From Ahaetulla prasina (taxonomy: Eukaryota; Chordata; Lepidosauria; Squamata; Colubridae), in contig NC_080546.1 in the NCBI RefSeq assembly GCF_028640845.1, forward strand, positions 68,725,205 through 68,789,204: DNA of 64,000 bases, read 5' to 3'. Positions 1 through 10,776 of this stretch are shown here, one piece after another. A program made the translations under genes and the position numbers. The notes beneath the pieces are model-generated. The model did not search any database. It was given only the letters and a program-made list of their open reading frames with translations, and was not told the DNA's origin. Each line of letters starts with the position of its first letter. The first letter of the stretch is position 1.

Positions 1-959
1 GTAGATCTGGATGCTTTATTAAAGAACAGGATGTGGTAAAATGGGGAAATAGGGAAATAGGAGTACGTACAATGAGAATTGTATAAGATAGGCAATATTG
101 AGTTAATACTGAACATAACAATTAATAAATACAAGTAATCTAAATTTCATCAGCAATGCTATGTGTGTGGGATGTGGGTTTGTCCTTGGATGAACATGTG
201 CCACAGATTAAACAGGATTCTTCTTTGTACTTCTGCCTCTTCCAAATGCTAAAGGAAAACGTAGTCTGGCTTCCCTTCGTGCACTTGTTTTGAGAGTGCA
301 GGCTGATAGGTAAAGGGGTTGGGTCAGCTTCAAAACAATATAATTGGTATTTGTTCCCTCCCTCTGTCCCTTTATATACAACAGTATATAAAGATTATAT
401 GTTGGGTCATGACAAAGTCACTTTTTTTAAGTGCTATTGTAACTTTGAACTATCACTAAATGAATGGTTGTATGTTAATACTGTGTTGATCTTGTATAGG
501 AGAAGCAAGTGATTGGCTGCAAAGGATTGGCTGCCAAGCGAAACCCAACTTTGGGGTTTCATTTCTTTCCATATTTCTAACAGAAAATACCAATATCTCC
601 TTGGAAAATACTAGATACATCAAAAGGTGCTATCTGAGACTGTTTAGAGAAAATCTTAGCAAAATGTTGATAGGAAAGAAGACTTACCTGTATTTTAATG
701 AGGGCTGACGGAGAGATAAGTAGTTCAATGTAGCTGGAGTCACTTTGAGTAACCAAGCAAAGGCCTCGAACTTTCATACCAAAGTATGAAATCCTAAGAA
801 TGTTGACTTCTTTGTGCAATTTATGTTTAAGGATTAGCTCCCAGTTGCTTAGATTTATAAAAATGCTGTATATCTATATATGGAAGCAAGACACAATTAT
901 GCACTGAAATAAACTCAAAGCATAGTAGCATACAAAAAGGGTTGCACTGCTATTAATTT
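1..959. other. Non-coding stretch without a recognised gene
   Basis: No open frame here resembles a known protein and I see no RNA gene. The only recognisable piece is at about 405-470, which resembles the terminal part of the squamate MITE seen whole at 7694-8086: the shared text is 'actttgaac', 'tcactaaatgaatggttgta' and neighbours. The rest is AT-rich and may be unique intergenic DNA or very old repeats. Confidence 0.5.
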
Positions 960-1334
960 TGTTCCAGACCACTTATTTATTTTATTTATTTATTTATTTT
1001 GTCACAACATCATATAAAAAGGATTTTATAGTATATAAACATATATATGAGTAAATATTAGGAGGTATAAGCATCAATATATATATATAGGAAGAAGAAA
1101 AGAAAAGAAAAACAATAGGACAGGAACGGTAGGTACGTTTGTGCGCTTATGCACACCCCTTATGGTCCTTTAATTCCTTTGTGAGTGATGCAAGCTAAAC
1201 CTATCATTAAATCTCTCTTGAAGAATGGCAGTCTTCCAGTATAGCTAAATAACTTTTGCTGGAGGTGTGATATGGATCTGCATAGTTGTGAAAGAGAAAA
1301 TGAGGCATGCATGAGGAGATGACTGATAAATTCC
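960..1334 (-). repeat. Probable 3' end of an old LINE (CR1/L2-like) with a (TTTA)n tail
   Basis: A (TTTA)n tract at about 971-1000 is followed by moderately AT-rich sequence. On the minus strand this reads as a LINE 3' end finishing in an (AATAAA)-type tail. The block around 1118-1165, with the palindrome-like 'tgtgcgcttatgcacacccc', is the kind of sequence found repeatedly in squamate LINE 3' regions. No coding part remains. Family assignment is from memory of the sequence style and is uncertain. Confidence 0.35.
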
Positions 1335-1345
1335 AGATGTGGTTA

Positions 1346-1424
1346 AAGATAAAAGGTAAAGGTTCCCCTCGCACATATGTGCTAGTCGTTACTGACTTTA
1401 GGGGGCGGTGCTCGTCTCCGTTTC
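1346..1424 (-). mobile_element. tRNA-derived squamate SINE, 3' part (split by L1)
   Basis: This is the 3' end of a SINE on the minus strand; its 5' part lies at 6971-7256. The minus strand carries the end 'gtgcgaggggaacctttacc', familiar from squamate tRNA SINEs. The SINE is bounded by an 11-bp direct repeat, AGATGTGGTTA, at 1335-1345 and again at 7257-7267, which is its target-site duplication. The interruption between the two parts is the L1 at 1425-6956. Confidence 0.85.
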
Positions 1425-1477
1425 TTTCTTTCTTTCTTTTTTTATTGAAAAAGTTTTACAAAAACAATTAATTTTTT

Positions 1478-1550
1478 CCTCTCCCCTCCCCTCGCCCCTC
1501 CCCCCTCCCTCCCCCCTCCCTCCAAAACCCCCCTCCCCCCTCTGACTTCC
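1478..1550 (-). repeat. G-rich polypurine tract of the L1 3' UTR
   Basis: On the minus strand this is a run of GGG and GGGG blocks separated by A or GA, lying between the ORF2 end and the poly-A tail. At least four G-runs of three or more lie close together, which fits a G-quadruplex-capable sequence. The same position in the other L1 copies (about 19822-19853, 35455-35510 on the plus strand, 58507-58550) is also a polypurine tract. Mammalian L1 3' UTRs are known to carry such a tract. Confidence 0.75.
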
Positions 1551-1678
1551 CGGAACAAACACAAGGTATAGTTCAACAAACAAACAGCCATACATTAAAT
1601 TTTTAAAATCTAACACAATTATAATCCTTCTCTTTCACATAACCTGACTTCTTCCATTAAGATCAAAAACAACATCCT

Positions 1679-4600
1679 TCATTCAAAGGCAATCTGAAAT
1701 TTCTTAATCTGATATCTATTTTGAATATAATCAATCCAATTCTTCCATTCATTTAGATATTTTTCTTGAGTACTGTCTTTCAAGAAGGCTGAGATTTTAG
1801 CCATCTCAGCCAAATTAGAAACTTTCAATATCCATTCTTCTATTGTGGGTACTTCTTTTTTCTTCCAGTATTGTCCAATTAACAGTCTTGCTGCTGTTAT
1901 TAAGTTCAAAATCAATTTTGTCTCAGTCACTGAGTCTGAGTCTGTTATTATTCCCAAAAGGAAAAATTGCGGCAGGAACTTTATGTTCTTCTTCAAAACA
2001 TTTTGCATAGTCCACCAGATTCTTATCCAGAAAGACTTAATTTTCTTACAAGTCCACCATACATGAAAATATGTAGCATCATTGTAATTACATCTCCAAC
2101 ATTTCGCTTGCATATCTGGATACATACATGATAATTTCTTAGAATCTAAATGCCATCTATAAAACATCTTATAAAAATTTTCCCTTAAATTCTGCGCTGC
2201 CCATTTTATCATACAATCCTTTATTAAATCTCTTTCAGAGTCTATTTCTATCAACACATTATACAATCTCTTTATATGCCCCTAGGTTTGATTTCTAATT
2301 TGTTTAACCAAGTTTTCTTCATTTTGAATAATACCAATTTTCTGATCTTCTTTCCATCTAGCCTTTAACTGTCCATATTGAAACCAAGTATAATTCCTCC
2401 CTTCTTTTAATGTATACAAAGATTTTAATTGTAAATTTCCCCTCTCATTGTATAAAAGATCTTTATAATTGATTATAAGTAATCAATTCTTGTTCCTGTT
2501 CTATATTTATATTCTCTATTGCGTGCCGAGGACTTGTCCATATAGGAATTTTATAGTTTAACTTATAATAATATTTATATTATTTATAATATTTTTTCCA
2601 GACACGCAATAGACAAATTCTCAACATGATTCTTAAAAGCTTTATCTATTTTCTTATCATACAATAAATATGCATGCCAACCATACAATAAATCATAACC
2701 TTCCATATTCAAAATCCTTTCCTCTGTCAAATTAAACCAATCACTTATTACAGAAAGAACAACTGCTTCATAATACAATTTTAAATTAGGCATTTTTAAT
2801 CCTCCTCTTTCCCGTGTGTCTTGCATTATTTTCATTTTAACTCTCGCTTTTTTCCCTTCCCATATAAATTTATTAATTCCGATCTGCCATTCTTCCAAAT
2901 TTTTATCTTTCTTAATTATTGGTATCATCTGAAACAAGAACAAGAATTTAGGCAAAACATTCGTTCTTATAGCTGCTATTCTCCCCAACAAAGATAATTG
3001 TAATTTTTTCCAAGTATTCATTTCCTTCTGAATTTTTTGCCATAACACATCATAATTATTCTTATACAATTTTACATTTGATGAAGTAAGAAAAACTCCT
3101 AAATATTTAACAATTTCAAATCCTGTTATTTCTTCTAATTTTTCTATCTGGTTCTTAGTCATATTTTTGATTATCACTTTTGTTTTATTTTGATTCACTT
3201 TAAACCCCAAGACCTTTCCATAGTGATTAATTACTTCCAACAAATATACACTTGAATTTATAGGCTGAGTCAACATAACGACCAAATCGTCTGCGAATGT
3301 TCTGACTTTGTATTCATGTCTTCTAATTCTAATACCCTCTATCTCCCTTAACTCTCTTAACTTATCCAATAGAGGTTCCAAAGACAAAATAAACAATAAA
3401 GGTGATAAAGGACACCCCTGCCTCGTTCCTTTCGCAATTTTAAAACTATCTGTCAAACTACTATTAATTATTATCTGAGCTGTTTGCTCTTCATAAATTG
3501 CCCTAAGTATTCATATAAAACCATTTCCAAATTGCATTTTGTCTGCTAATTTAAATAAAAATTCCCAATGCAAACAATCAAAAGCTTTCTCTGCATCCAA
3601 AAAGATAAACGCTGCCGGAATCTGATTTTTCTTTTCCAAATATTCCAATAAGTTCACTATCTGCCTAACATTATTCCTCATTTGTCTCCCTTTTATAAAA
3701 CCAGACTGGTCAGTATGAATCCTTTGTTGTACAATTTCCATTAACCTATTTGCCATTATTTTCGCAAAAATCTTATAATCATTATTCAAGAGTGAAATCG
3801 GTCTATAATTCCCAGGCTTAGTACAATCCTGATCCTCTTTTGGTATCAATGAAATAAAAGTAGTTCTCCATGATGGTGGCACTCCTCCTCCCATCTGTAT
3901 CTGATTAAATAACTCCTTAAGTGGACCAACTATCTCATCCTGTAATTTTTTATAATATATTGCTGTTAGTCCATCTGTGCCCGGGGATTTCCCCACTTTT
4001 AATTGCTTTATCACCGAAATAATTTCTTCAGAAGTTATAGGACAATTCAACTCTTCCCTTTGTTCATTATTTAAACCTTTAACCTTATATTCTTTCAAAA
4101 AATATATCAATATCCATATTCAATATAGTATCTCTAGCGTATAAGTTTGTATAATATTCCAGGAAAGCTTCTTTAATTTTATCCTGTTGAAATCTCACTT
4201 TATCCTTATATTCAATTCTTTTACGTGCTTTCTGTTTTTTCCTTAACATATAAGCCAACCACCTCCCTGATTTATTGGCATTACAAAAAGTATTATGTTT
4301 AGCATATTGTATGTTTGTTGCCACCTGATCTGCCATTAACATATTAAATTGACTCTGTAATATCCTTATCGCATCCCTAATTTTTGAATCGTGGATTATA
4401 TACCAATAATTGTTGTTTCCTCTGAATTTCCTCTTCTAAATACCTACGCTGTTTCTGTAACTTTCTCCTCTGTCTATTGCTCATATATATGAGCTAATGT
4501 CCCAAACCATTTCTATCGAAGTTCCTGTATTCAAATTGTAATCAAAAAATTCTTTCATTTGTTTTTTACATTGATTTACATTATACTCATATTTAAACAA

Positions 4601-5316
4601 ATTCTCATTTATTCTCCATGATCTTCTGCCTCCTTCTTGTTGCAATTCCATCCATACTGGACTATGATCAGTTAAACACCTTGGAAATATCTTCATTTTC
4701 TTAACCCTAGAAAGCAAGTCATTAGTAATTAATATAAAATCAATACGTAAAAAAAATTGATGTCTATCTGAAAAATAAGTGTAATCTCTGTCTTCAAAAT
4801 TCTGTATTCTCCAAAGGTCTCTCAACTCAAGATCTTCCATCATCTCAAAACAAGATTTGGGCAATTTTGCATGTGTAGGAATATTCTTAGAAAGAGTTTT
4901 TTTTTCTTTTTTAATATCCATTACACCATTCAAGTCTCCTAATATAGTAAACGTTTTATAATCCCAAGAAGTCAATTTTTCATGTAACAATTTATAAAAA
5001 TTTTCTTGTTGTTGATTAGGTGCATAAATACCAATCAATAGTGTCTTTTTTCCTTCTAGTGCCAATTCAATAGCTATATATCTTCCTTGAGTATCCGCTT
5101 CAATTAATTTAGCTGGTATATTTAATTTCAAATATATCACTATACCATGTTTACCTAATTTTGAATTAATCAAATATTTCTGATCTGATGATTTTATATG
5201 TGTCTCTTGCAAACAAATCACATCATTTTTAAATTGTTTAAATAATGAAATATTTTTCTTCTTTTCTGTGCTGAATTTAAACCATTAACATTCCATGTCA
5301 AAAAATTATTTGCCAT
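1679..5316 (-). pseudogene. L1 ORF2 (endonuclease / reverse transcriptase), broken
   Basis: ORF2p nicks target DNA and reverse-transcribes L1 RNA at the nick. The likely ATG at 5316 is followed by 'TWNVNGLNS', typical of the L1 endonuclease N-terminus. A one-base loss in an A run near 5230 shifts frame. The endonuclease continues at 5221-4481 (LQETH, GDLNGVMD, LTDHSPVW). The RT domain lies at about 4110-2584 (YRPISLLN, SGFIKGRQ, FLDAEKAFD, GTRQGCPLSP, FADDLVV). The C-terminal cysteine motif region is at 2266-1679. There is a frameshift near 4085-4110 and a TGA at 3511-3513, among other breaks. It is a degraded but easily readable ORF2. Confidence 0.92.
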
Positions 5317-6382
5317 CACTGGCATCTCGAAGCCTTTGAGCAATCAGCTGAAAACTCTCACTCTTCGCCCTAGCTCCTCCCACAGCTTCAGAAGTAGTAT
5401 CCTGTTCTTTTCTTTGTAGTTGTTCCTCTTTCTCCTTACGCCTAATAGCTCCCCTTGTCATTCTTTGTTCTTGAGGTTGTTCTTGAGATAATGACATCAC
5501 AGGTGCCATTTCAGCTTCCTCTCTCATTTGTCTCTCTTGAAAGCTTTTATCCACTGCTTCTACATCCACTTTCAACACATTAAAAAGAAAATCTTTTGCT
5601 TTAAGTTCTGTATCAATTCGATATCTCCTGCCCTGAAAAAACACTGTTAAACCAATTGGCACCTCCGATCTATATTGAATCTGATGTTTCTTGAGCTCTT
5701 GTGTAAAAAATCTAAAATCCCTCCTATCCTTTAACATTTTAGCTGGAATCTCTTTCAGGACCAACACCTCCTGTTCTCCTATTTGTAATTTCTTTTGGTA
5801 TGTAACTTGCAAAATCTGGTTTCTCATTGTGGTAGTCAAAAAATAAATTACAATGTCTCTTGGGAGCTTTTTCTGCCTCGCTATCCATGAATTAACTCTG
5901 TATGCCTTATCAATTTGAAAAGCAACATCTCGAGGGTCCAATCCTAACATTTCAGCCAGGGCTTCTGAAATAACTTTTTAAAGATCTTCTTCCTTCTGTT
6001 CCTGAAGACCCTTAATTCTCAAAGCCTTCTCCATTGCCCTGTATTGTAACACCACCACATGATCTTCATTTTTATCCACTTTGTTTTGCAGTTCTCCCAC
6101 TTTATTCTCCAAATACTGATTTGTTTGGCTAATTTCCTCCATTTTATCTTCTATTACTTCCAAATTTTTTGCCAAACCTTGAAATGCCATCAATAAATCT
6201 TCTCTAATTTGTTTATTATTCTCTTTAATTTCCTCTCTAAGCTGGTCCTTCACCTCATAAATATTATTCATAAGTTCCTTAAATCTTTCTTCAGAAACTC
6301 TGTTCTGTTCCTTTAACATATCTTCCAAGTTAGATTCAGATCCCCTCCTCGTTATAGGGACTTTAGGTGGCTTAGAAGCCAT
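5306..6382 (-). pseudogene. L1 ORF1 (RNA-binding chaperone), one premature stop
   Basis: ORF1p coats L1 RNA and acts as a nucleic-acid chaperone. The frame runs 358 codons from ATG 6382 to TAA 5306, with a single in-frame TAA at 5978-5980 after residue 134. Residues about 20-115 are a heptad-rich coiled coil. 'LRIKGL' near residue 124 starts the RRM-like domain. The segment with 'KDRRDFRFF', 'IQYRSEVP' and 'FQGRRYRIDT' (about 5730-5590) is the C-terminal domain. A charged Glu/Gln-rich tail follows. The length is close to usual L1 ORF1p. The nonsense codon falls in the linker to the RNA-binding domains. Confidence 0.9.
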
Positions 6383-6956
6383 TGTAATTTAAATGAAGTC
6401 TCAAATTAACATTGTAAAATAAAAGCTTTCACCTTGCTTCCTATGGAGAGCTTCAGTTCAGCTGGAAACCACAAAGACGCATTTCAATTTCTCTCACAAG
6501 CAGCCTCCAATCCACTTCCTCTCAGACGCCATTTTTTTCCTTCACTAAATTAAAGTGAGAAAAAGTGTTTTCTTTTTTTTAAAAAAAGTAGAAGTCAGCT
6601 CTCGCTTCCCCAGTGATCGATCACTTGTATTTGTCCCATCTGCATCCAGTATTCAAAACAGAATCAATTGAGCAGAGGTGGGCGTCTTCCTCTCGTCCTG
6701 CCTAATTAGCAGGATCGCACTGAGTCCGGAGCGGGGCTGGATTAGGCAGGCTCCCCTCCAAGGCTCCGCATAACAAAGCAGAGCCCCTGGGGCAATCTTC
6801 TGCTCTCCAGCAGCTCTTCACTATTCCCTTTCACCCAGGGAAAGCTTTAAAACTGGGGAACAGCTGTTCTTCACTGTTTCTCCAGATTTTTACGGGATCT
6901 CGGTCCGGGGCGCCTTTCCAGGCGTCCTCCTGGGAAGACAGAAGCCACCAGAAGTC
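6383..6956 (-). promoter_or_regulatory. L1 5' UTR (internal promoter region)
   Basis: This is the 574-base leader between the insertion boundary and the ORF1 ATG. It is clearly richer in G+C than the ORFs. L1 5' UTRs carry an internal Pol II promoter; that role is known for the family and is inferred here. I see no obvious tandem monomers in it. Confidence 0.6.
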
Positions 6957-6970
6957 CTCATCTCCGTTTC

Positions 6971-7256
6971 AAAGCTGAAGAGCCAGCCATGTCTGAAGAT
7001 GTCTCCGTGGTCATGTGGCCGGCATGACTCAATGCCAAAAGCGCACGGAACGCTGGTACCTTCCCACCAAAGGTGGTCCCTATTTTTTCAACTTGCATTT
7101 TTACGTGCTTTCGAAACTGCTGGGTTGGCAGAAGCTGGGACAAGTAATGGGAGCTCACTCCGTTACACAGCAGCACTAGGGATTCAAACCGTTGAGCTGC
7201 CGACCTTTCAATCGACAAGCTCAACGTCCTAGCCCCTGAGCCACCGCGTCCCTCCT
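6971..7256 (-). mobile_element. tRNA-derived squamate SINE, 5' part with Pol III boxes
   Basis: This is the head of the SINE whose tail is at 1346-1424. On the minus strand it shows an A box, TGGCTCAGGGG (7233-7243), and a B box, GGTTTGAATCC (7180-7190), about 43 bases apart; both match the internal tRNA-type Pol III promoter. The unique body follows downstream. The 5' end abuts the 11-bp duplication AGATGTGGTTA at 7257-7267. It resembles the tRNA SINEs described from Anolis and snakes. Confidence 0.85.
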
Positions 7257-7267
7257 AGATGTGGTTA

Positions 7268-7691
7268 GCATTTATTAAATGAACCAGAAAGAAAATATGT
7301 ACTTCTAAGGAACATTTTGGCTATGCTTCTTTCCATCAAATTGACTGCTGAAGCAACAGAGAAGCCATTGTCTGCTTCAAGAAAGTTTTGGACTATGTCA
7401 GATGTTTGATTATTGCTTTGCTGTAGCATGTTCTGCTTTGTTAGATAGCAATATCTTCACTTCTAAATTAATGCATCTTGGATAGATAAAACTATGTAGA
7501 AGTATTGCATATCAGACAACATTTTTGTATCTTCAAAGTGCACACTTGTCCATTAGGGTAATCCATATGCTTCCCTCACAGATAGTAGAAAGAGGGGTGC
7601 TGGGAATAATTTCTTCCCCTAGGGAGAAGATGGAAAGACCAGGATCATAATGAGAATATATTCTGTTGGGATGAAACAGCTAGGAACTGTC
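7268..7691. other. Intergenic sequence without recognised features
   Basis: This is AT-rich sequence following the SINE duplication. I see no convincing ORF, RNA gene or repeat boundary in it. Confidence 0.4.
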
Positions 7692-7693
7692 TA

Positions 7694-8086
7694 CAGGTAG
7701 TCCTTAACTTAAAACCACAATTGTATCCAGAATTTCTGTTACTTGTTAAGTGAGTCATGCCCAGTTTTACAACCTTTTTGCCATTGTTATTAAGTGAATC
7801 ACTGCAGCTGATACGTGAATCATGCAGTTGTGAATCTGTGAATCTGCCATTGACTTTGCTCGTCAGAAGCCAGCTGGGAATGACACAAATGATGATCACA
7901 TGACTCTGGGACACTGCAACTCTCATAAATATATGCTAGTTGCCAAGTGCCCAAATTTTGATCACATGACCATATGAGGATGCTGCTACAGTTGTGTGCA
8001 AGGACCGGTTACGAGGTACTTTTTTTCAGTAACATTGTAACCTTAAACAGTTGCTAAATGAATGGCTGTAACTCAAGGATTACCTG
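7694..8086. mobile_element. Non-autonomous MITE with inverted termini and TA flanks
   Basis: The 393-bp element begins CAGGTAGTCCTTAACTTA and ends with the imperfect inverse (TAACTCAAGGATTACCTG). It is flanked by TA on both sides (7692-7693 and 8087-8088). Its body consists of degraded echoes of 'gttaagtgaatcactgcagt', which recur through the element. There is no coding capacity. The TA flank suggests Tc1/mariner mobilisation, but the family is common in squamates and its superfamily is not certain from sequence alone. Confidence 0.75.
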
Positions 8087-8298
8087 TATTTCAAATCTCT
8101 TGTAACAGATTTTAAGTTCCACAGATAGATTGTTCTGCGGGGAGGAGAAGGGAGCATTATATGAGGAAAAAAGGCAAGATACAAGATCTAAGAGTTTGGG
8201 GTTTTGTTTGTTTGTTTATGACATAGATTTTGCACCAGCAGCTGCCAAGACTGAGCAATTCTAAAAAACAAATAAATCAGAAGAAAACCCAAAGAGAA

Positions 8299-8332
8299 AA
8301 GAGGGAGGGAGGGAAGGAGGGAGGGAGGGAGG

Positions 8333-8366
<34 letters not shown>
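8299..8366. repeat. (GGGA)n/(GA)n microsatellite
   Basis: A purine tract: GGGA/GGAA repeats (8305-8338) run into an uninterrupted (GA)n of about 13 units (8339-8366). This is a simple repeat with no sign of function. Confidence 0.9.
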
Positions 8367-8369
<3 letters not shown>

Positions 8370-8554
8370 TAATCACAAGCATTGATTCTTCTCCAGACAA
8401 AATATAGCAACCAAACCCACATAAAATATTAACTGTGGTCACCATAAAATCTCATATAACTTTAATGAAATCATGAGCCTAGTAAATAAATAAATAAATT
8501 CTGGCATTTCATTTAATGCTTGCTGTGAAGCTGTGAAACAATGAGTGGAAAATA

Positions 8555-10082
8555 AGCTGCTCAAAAAAATAAAGGGAACACTTAAATAACACAATCTACA
8601 GTAGTTGAATGTGCTGACAACACAATCACACAAAAATTATCAATGGAAATCAAATTGAGCAACCCATGGAGGTCTGGATTTGGAGTTACACTCAAAATTA
8701 AAGTGGAAAACAACACTACAGGCTGATCCAACTTTGATGTAATGTCCATAAAACAAGTCAAAATGAGGCTCAGTAGTGCGTGTGGCCGCCATGTGCCTGT
8801 ATAACCTCCCTGCAATGCCTGGGCATGCTCCTGATGAGGTGGCAGATGGTCTCCTGAGGGATCTCCTCCCACACCTGGACTAAAGCATCCCCCAACTCCT
8901 GGACAGTCTGTGGTGCAACATGGCATTGGTGGATGGAGTGAGACATGATGTCCCAGATGTGCTCAATTGGATTCAGGTCTTGGGAACGGGCAGGCCAGTC
9001 CATAGCATAATGCCTTCATCTTGCAGGAACTGCTGACACACTCCAGCCACATGAGGTCTAGCATTGTCTTGCATTAAGAGGCACCCAGGGCCAAACGCAC
9101 AAGCATATGGTCTCACAAGGGGTCTAAGGATCTCATTCCAGTACCTAATGGCAGTCAGGCTATCTCTGGCGAGCACATGGAGGGCTGTGCGGCCCCCTAA
9201 AGAAATACCACCACACACCATTACTGACCCACTGCCAAACCGGTCATGCTGGAGGATGTTGCAATCAGCAGAAGGTTCTCCACGGCGTCTCCAGACCCTG
9301 TCACGTCTGTCACATGTGCTCAACCTGCTTTCATCTGTGAAGAGCACAGGGCGCCAGAAGCGAAGTTGCCAAACTTGGTGTTCTCTGGCAAATGTGAAAT
9401 GTCCTGCACAGTGTTGGGCTGTAAGCACAACCCCACCTGTGAACAACGGGCCCTCATACCACCTTCATGGAGTCTGTTTCTGACCGTTTGAGCAGCCACA
9501 TGCACATTTGTGGCCCGCTGGAGGTCATTTTGCAGGGCTCTGGCAGTGCTCCTCCTGTCCCTCCTTGTACAAAGACGGAGGTAGCAGTCCTGCTGCTGGG
9601 TTGTCGCCCTCCTACGGCCTCCTCCACATCTCCTGATGTACTGGCCCATCTCCTGGTAGCACCTCCATGCTCTGGACACTACGCTGACAGACACAGCAAA
9701 CCTTCTTGCCACAGCTCGCATTGATGTGCCATCCTGGATGAGCTGCACTACCTGAGCCACTTGTGTGGGTTGTAGACTCCATCTCATGCTACCACTAGAG
9801 TGACAGCACTGCCAGCATTCAAGTGACCAAACCATCAGCCAGAAAGCATAGGAACTGAGAAGTGGTCTGTGGTCACCACCTGCAGAACCACTCCTTTATT
9901 GGGGATGTCTTGCTAACTACCTATGCTTTCCACCTGTTGTCTATTCCATGTGCACAACAGCATGTGGAATTGATTGTCAATCAGTGTTGCTACCTAATTG
10001 GACAGTTTGATTTCACAGAAGTGTGATTGACTTGGAGTTACATTGTGTTGTTTAAGTGTTCCCTTTATTTTTTTGAGCAGTG
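8555..10082 (-). mobile_element. Tc1-like DNA transposon with both TIRs and TA duplication
   Basis: The 1,528-bp element is bounded by inverted termini built on CTGCTCAAAAAAATAAAGGG, continuing with AACACTTAAA at both ends. TA lies immediately outside each end (8553-8554 and 10083-10084). The only terminal mismatch I see is the outermost dinucleotide (AG versus CA). The size and the single transposase gene on the minus strand are typical of Tc1/IS630. Closely similar termini are known from fish and lamprey Tc1 elements, so a history of horizontal transfer is possible. Confidence 0.93.
8770..9835 (-). pseudogene. Tc1 transposase, frameshifted
   Basis: This cut-and-paste transposase would bind its TIRs and integrate at TA. 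The N-terminal segment (9835 to about 9450) carries a paired-like helix-turn-helix ([24 protein letters not shown]). The catalytic segment 9446-8973 has FTDES (first Asp) and QDNARPH (second Asp). The third block, 9003-8770, has DLNPIEHIWD (catalytic Glu). All three DDE residues remain. The three blocks are in different frames, so at least two frameshifts (about 9450 and about 8980-9000) inactivate it. The few breaks suggest a moderately young copy. Confidence 0.9.
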
Positions 10083-10084
10083 TA

Positions 10085-10416
10085 TATTGTCTGATGACAG
10101 TACAAGAACTATTAGTTTTCTCTCTCCAGTTATATTCTTGTTTGGTACCATCTAAAAATTCACCAAAATTGAGCTCAGGAATTTCTTATTTCCCACAATT
10201 TTCCCACAATCTTCCAGAATTGCCTGCAATTCCCCTTACTGTGAGAGGTTGCACCGCTGCTTCTGAGCAGGGGAAGCTCAGTCCCTTTACCCAGTTGCCC
10301 TCTGCCGTTTCTCATCAAATGTCTGTGTGTGCATGTAACAGAGAGAGAGAAAAACAGCAGAGAAGAAACCCTTTCAAACAGCGTTGCCTGCAATTCTTGT
10401 TACTCCCCTCTGCCAC

Positions 10417-10471
<55 letters not shown>

Positions 10472-10776
10472 TTGCTTGAAAAGGACAGGCTGTGCTTTGC
10501 TTCTACCGCAAGCATGCGCTCCCCACAGTGTTCCAGAATTGCCTGCCAATCGTCCTTTTCTCAAGCAGCAGCAGCAGCTGGGTGCAGGTGTGGGGGAGCC
10601 AATTCCGACAAGTGGCATGGCTTTCTGCCTCATCATAGCAGCAGCCTGTGCAACACCTGAGCACTAGGCCTGGTGAAATACAAACCGTGGTCGCCGCCTG
10701 CTCCAGAGCCACAAGGTGAGCTACAGAAGAGAGGGGCCCTCAGCTGCAAGGTTGCCTGGCACTGTGGGCAGGGCTG
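10085..10776. repeat. Non-coding interval with a (CT)n(CA)n microsatellite
   Basis: No gene is recognised here. A compound dinucleotide repeat, (TC)n then (CA)n, lies at about 10419-10469. The open frames running through it are artefacts of the repeat. Around it, several 'cctgcaattc' and 'ccagaattgcc' echoes occur, which may be an old degenerate repeat. Confidence 0.55.

Larger units (their letters stand above)
1425..6956 (-). mobile_element. Full-length L1 (LINE-1) retrotransposon, defective
   Basis: This is a 5.5-kb minus-strand L1 inserted inside a SINE. The flanks carry an imperfect 14-bp duplication: CTCGTCTCCGTTTC at 1411-1424 and CTCATCTCCGTTTC at 6957-6970. In sense order it has a 5' leader (6956-6383), ORF1 (6382-5306), ORF2 (5316-1679), a G-rich polypurine 3' UTR (about 1550-1478) and an A-rich (GAAA)n tail (1460-1425). 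Such completeness is unusual here, since the other L1 copies are 5'-truncated. ORF1 has one premature stop. ORF2 has at least two frameshifts and several stops, so the copy cannot retrotranspose by itself. Confidence 0.93.

Noticed and set aside
7180..7243. A tRNA gene (A and B boxes)
   Set aside because: No cloverleaf with proper anticodon stem is evident and the SINE body follows; this is a tRNA-derived SINE head.
8299..8366. CRISPR-like or regulatory repeats
   Set aside because: Simple purine microsatellite without spacers.
10315..10667. Overlapping open frames over a (CT)n(CA)n repeat
   Set aside because: Codons are produced by the dinucleotide repeat in several frames; no conserved motif.
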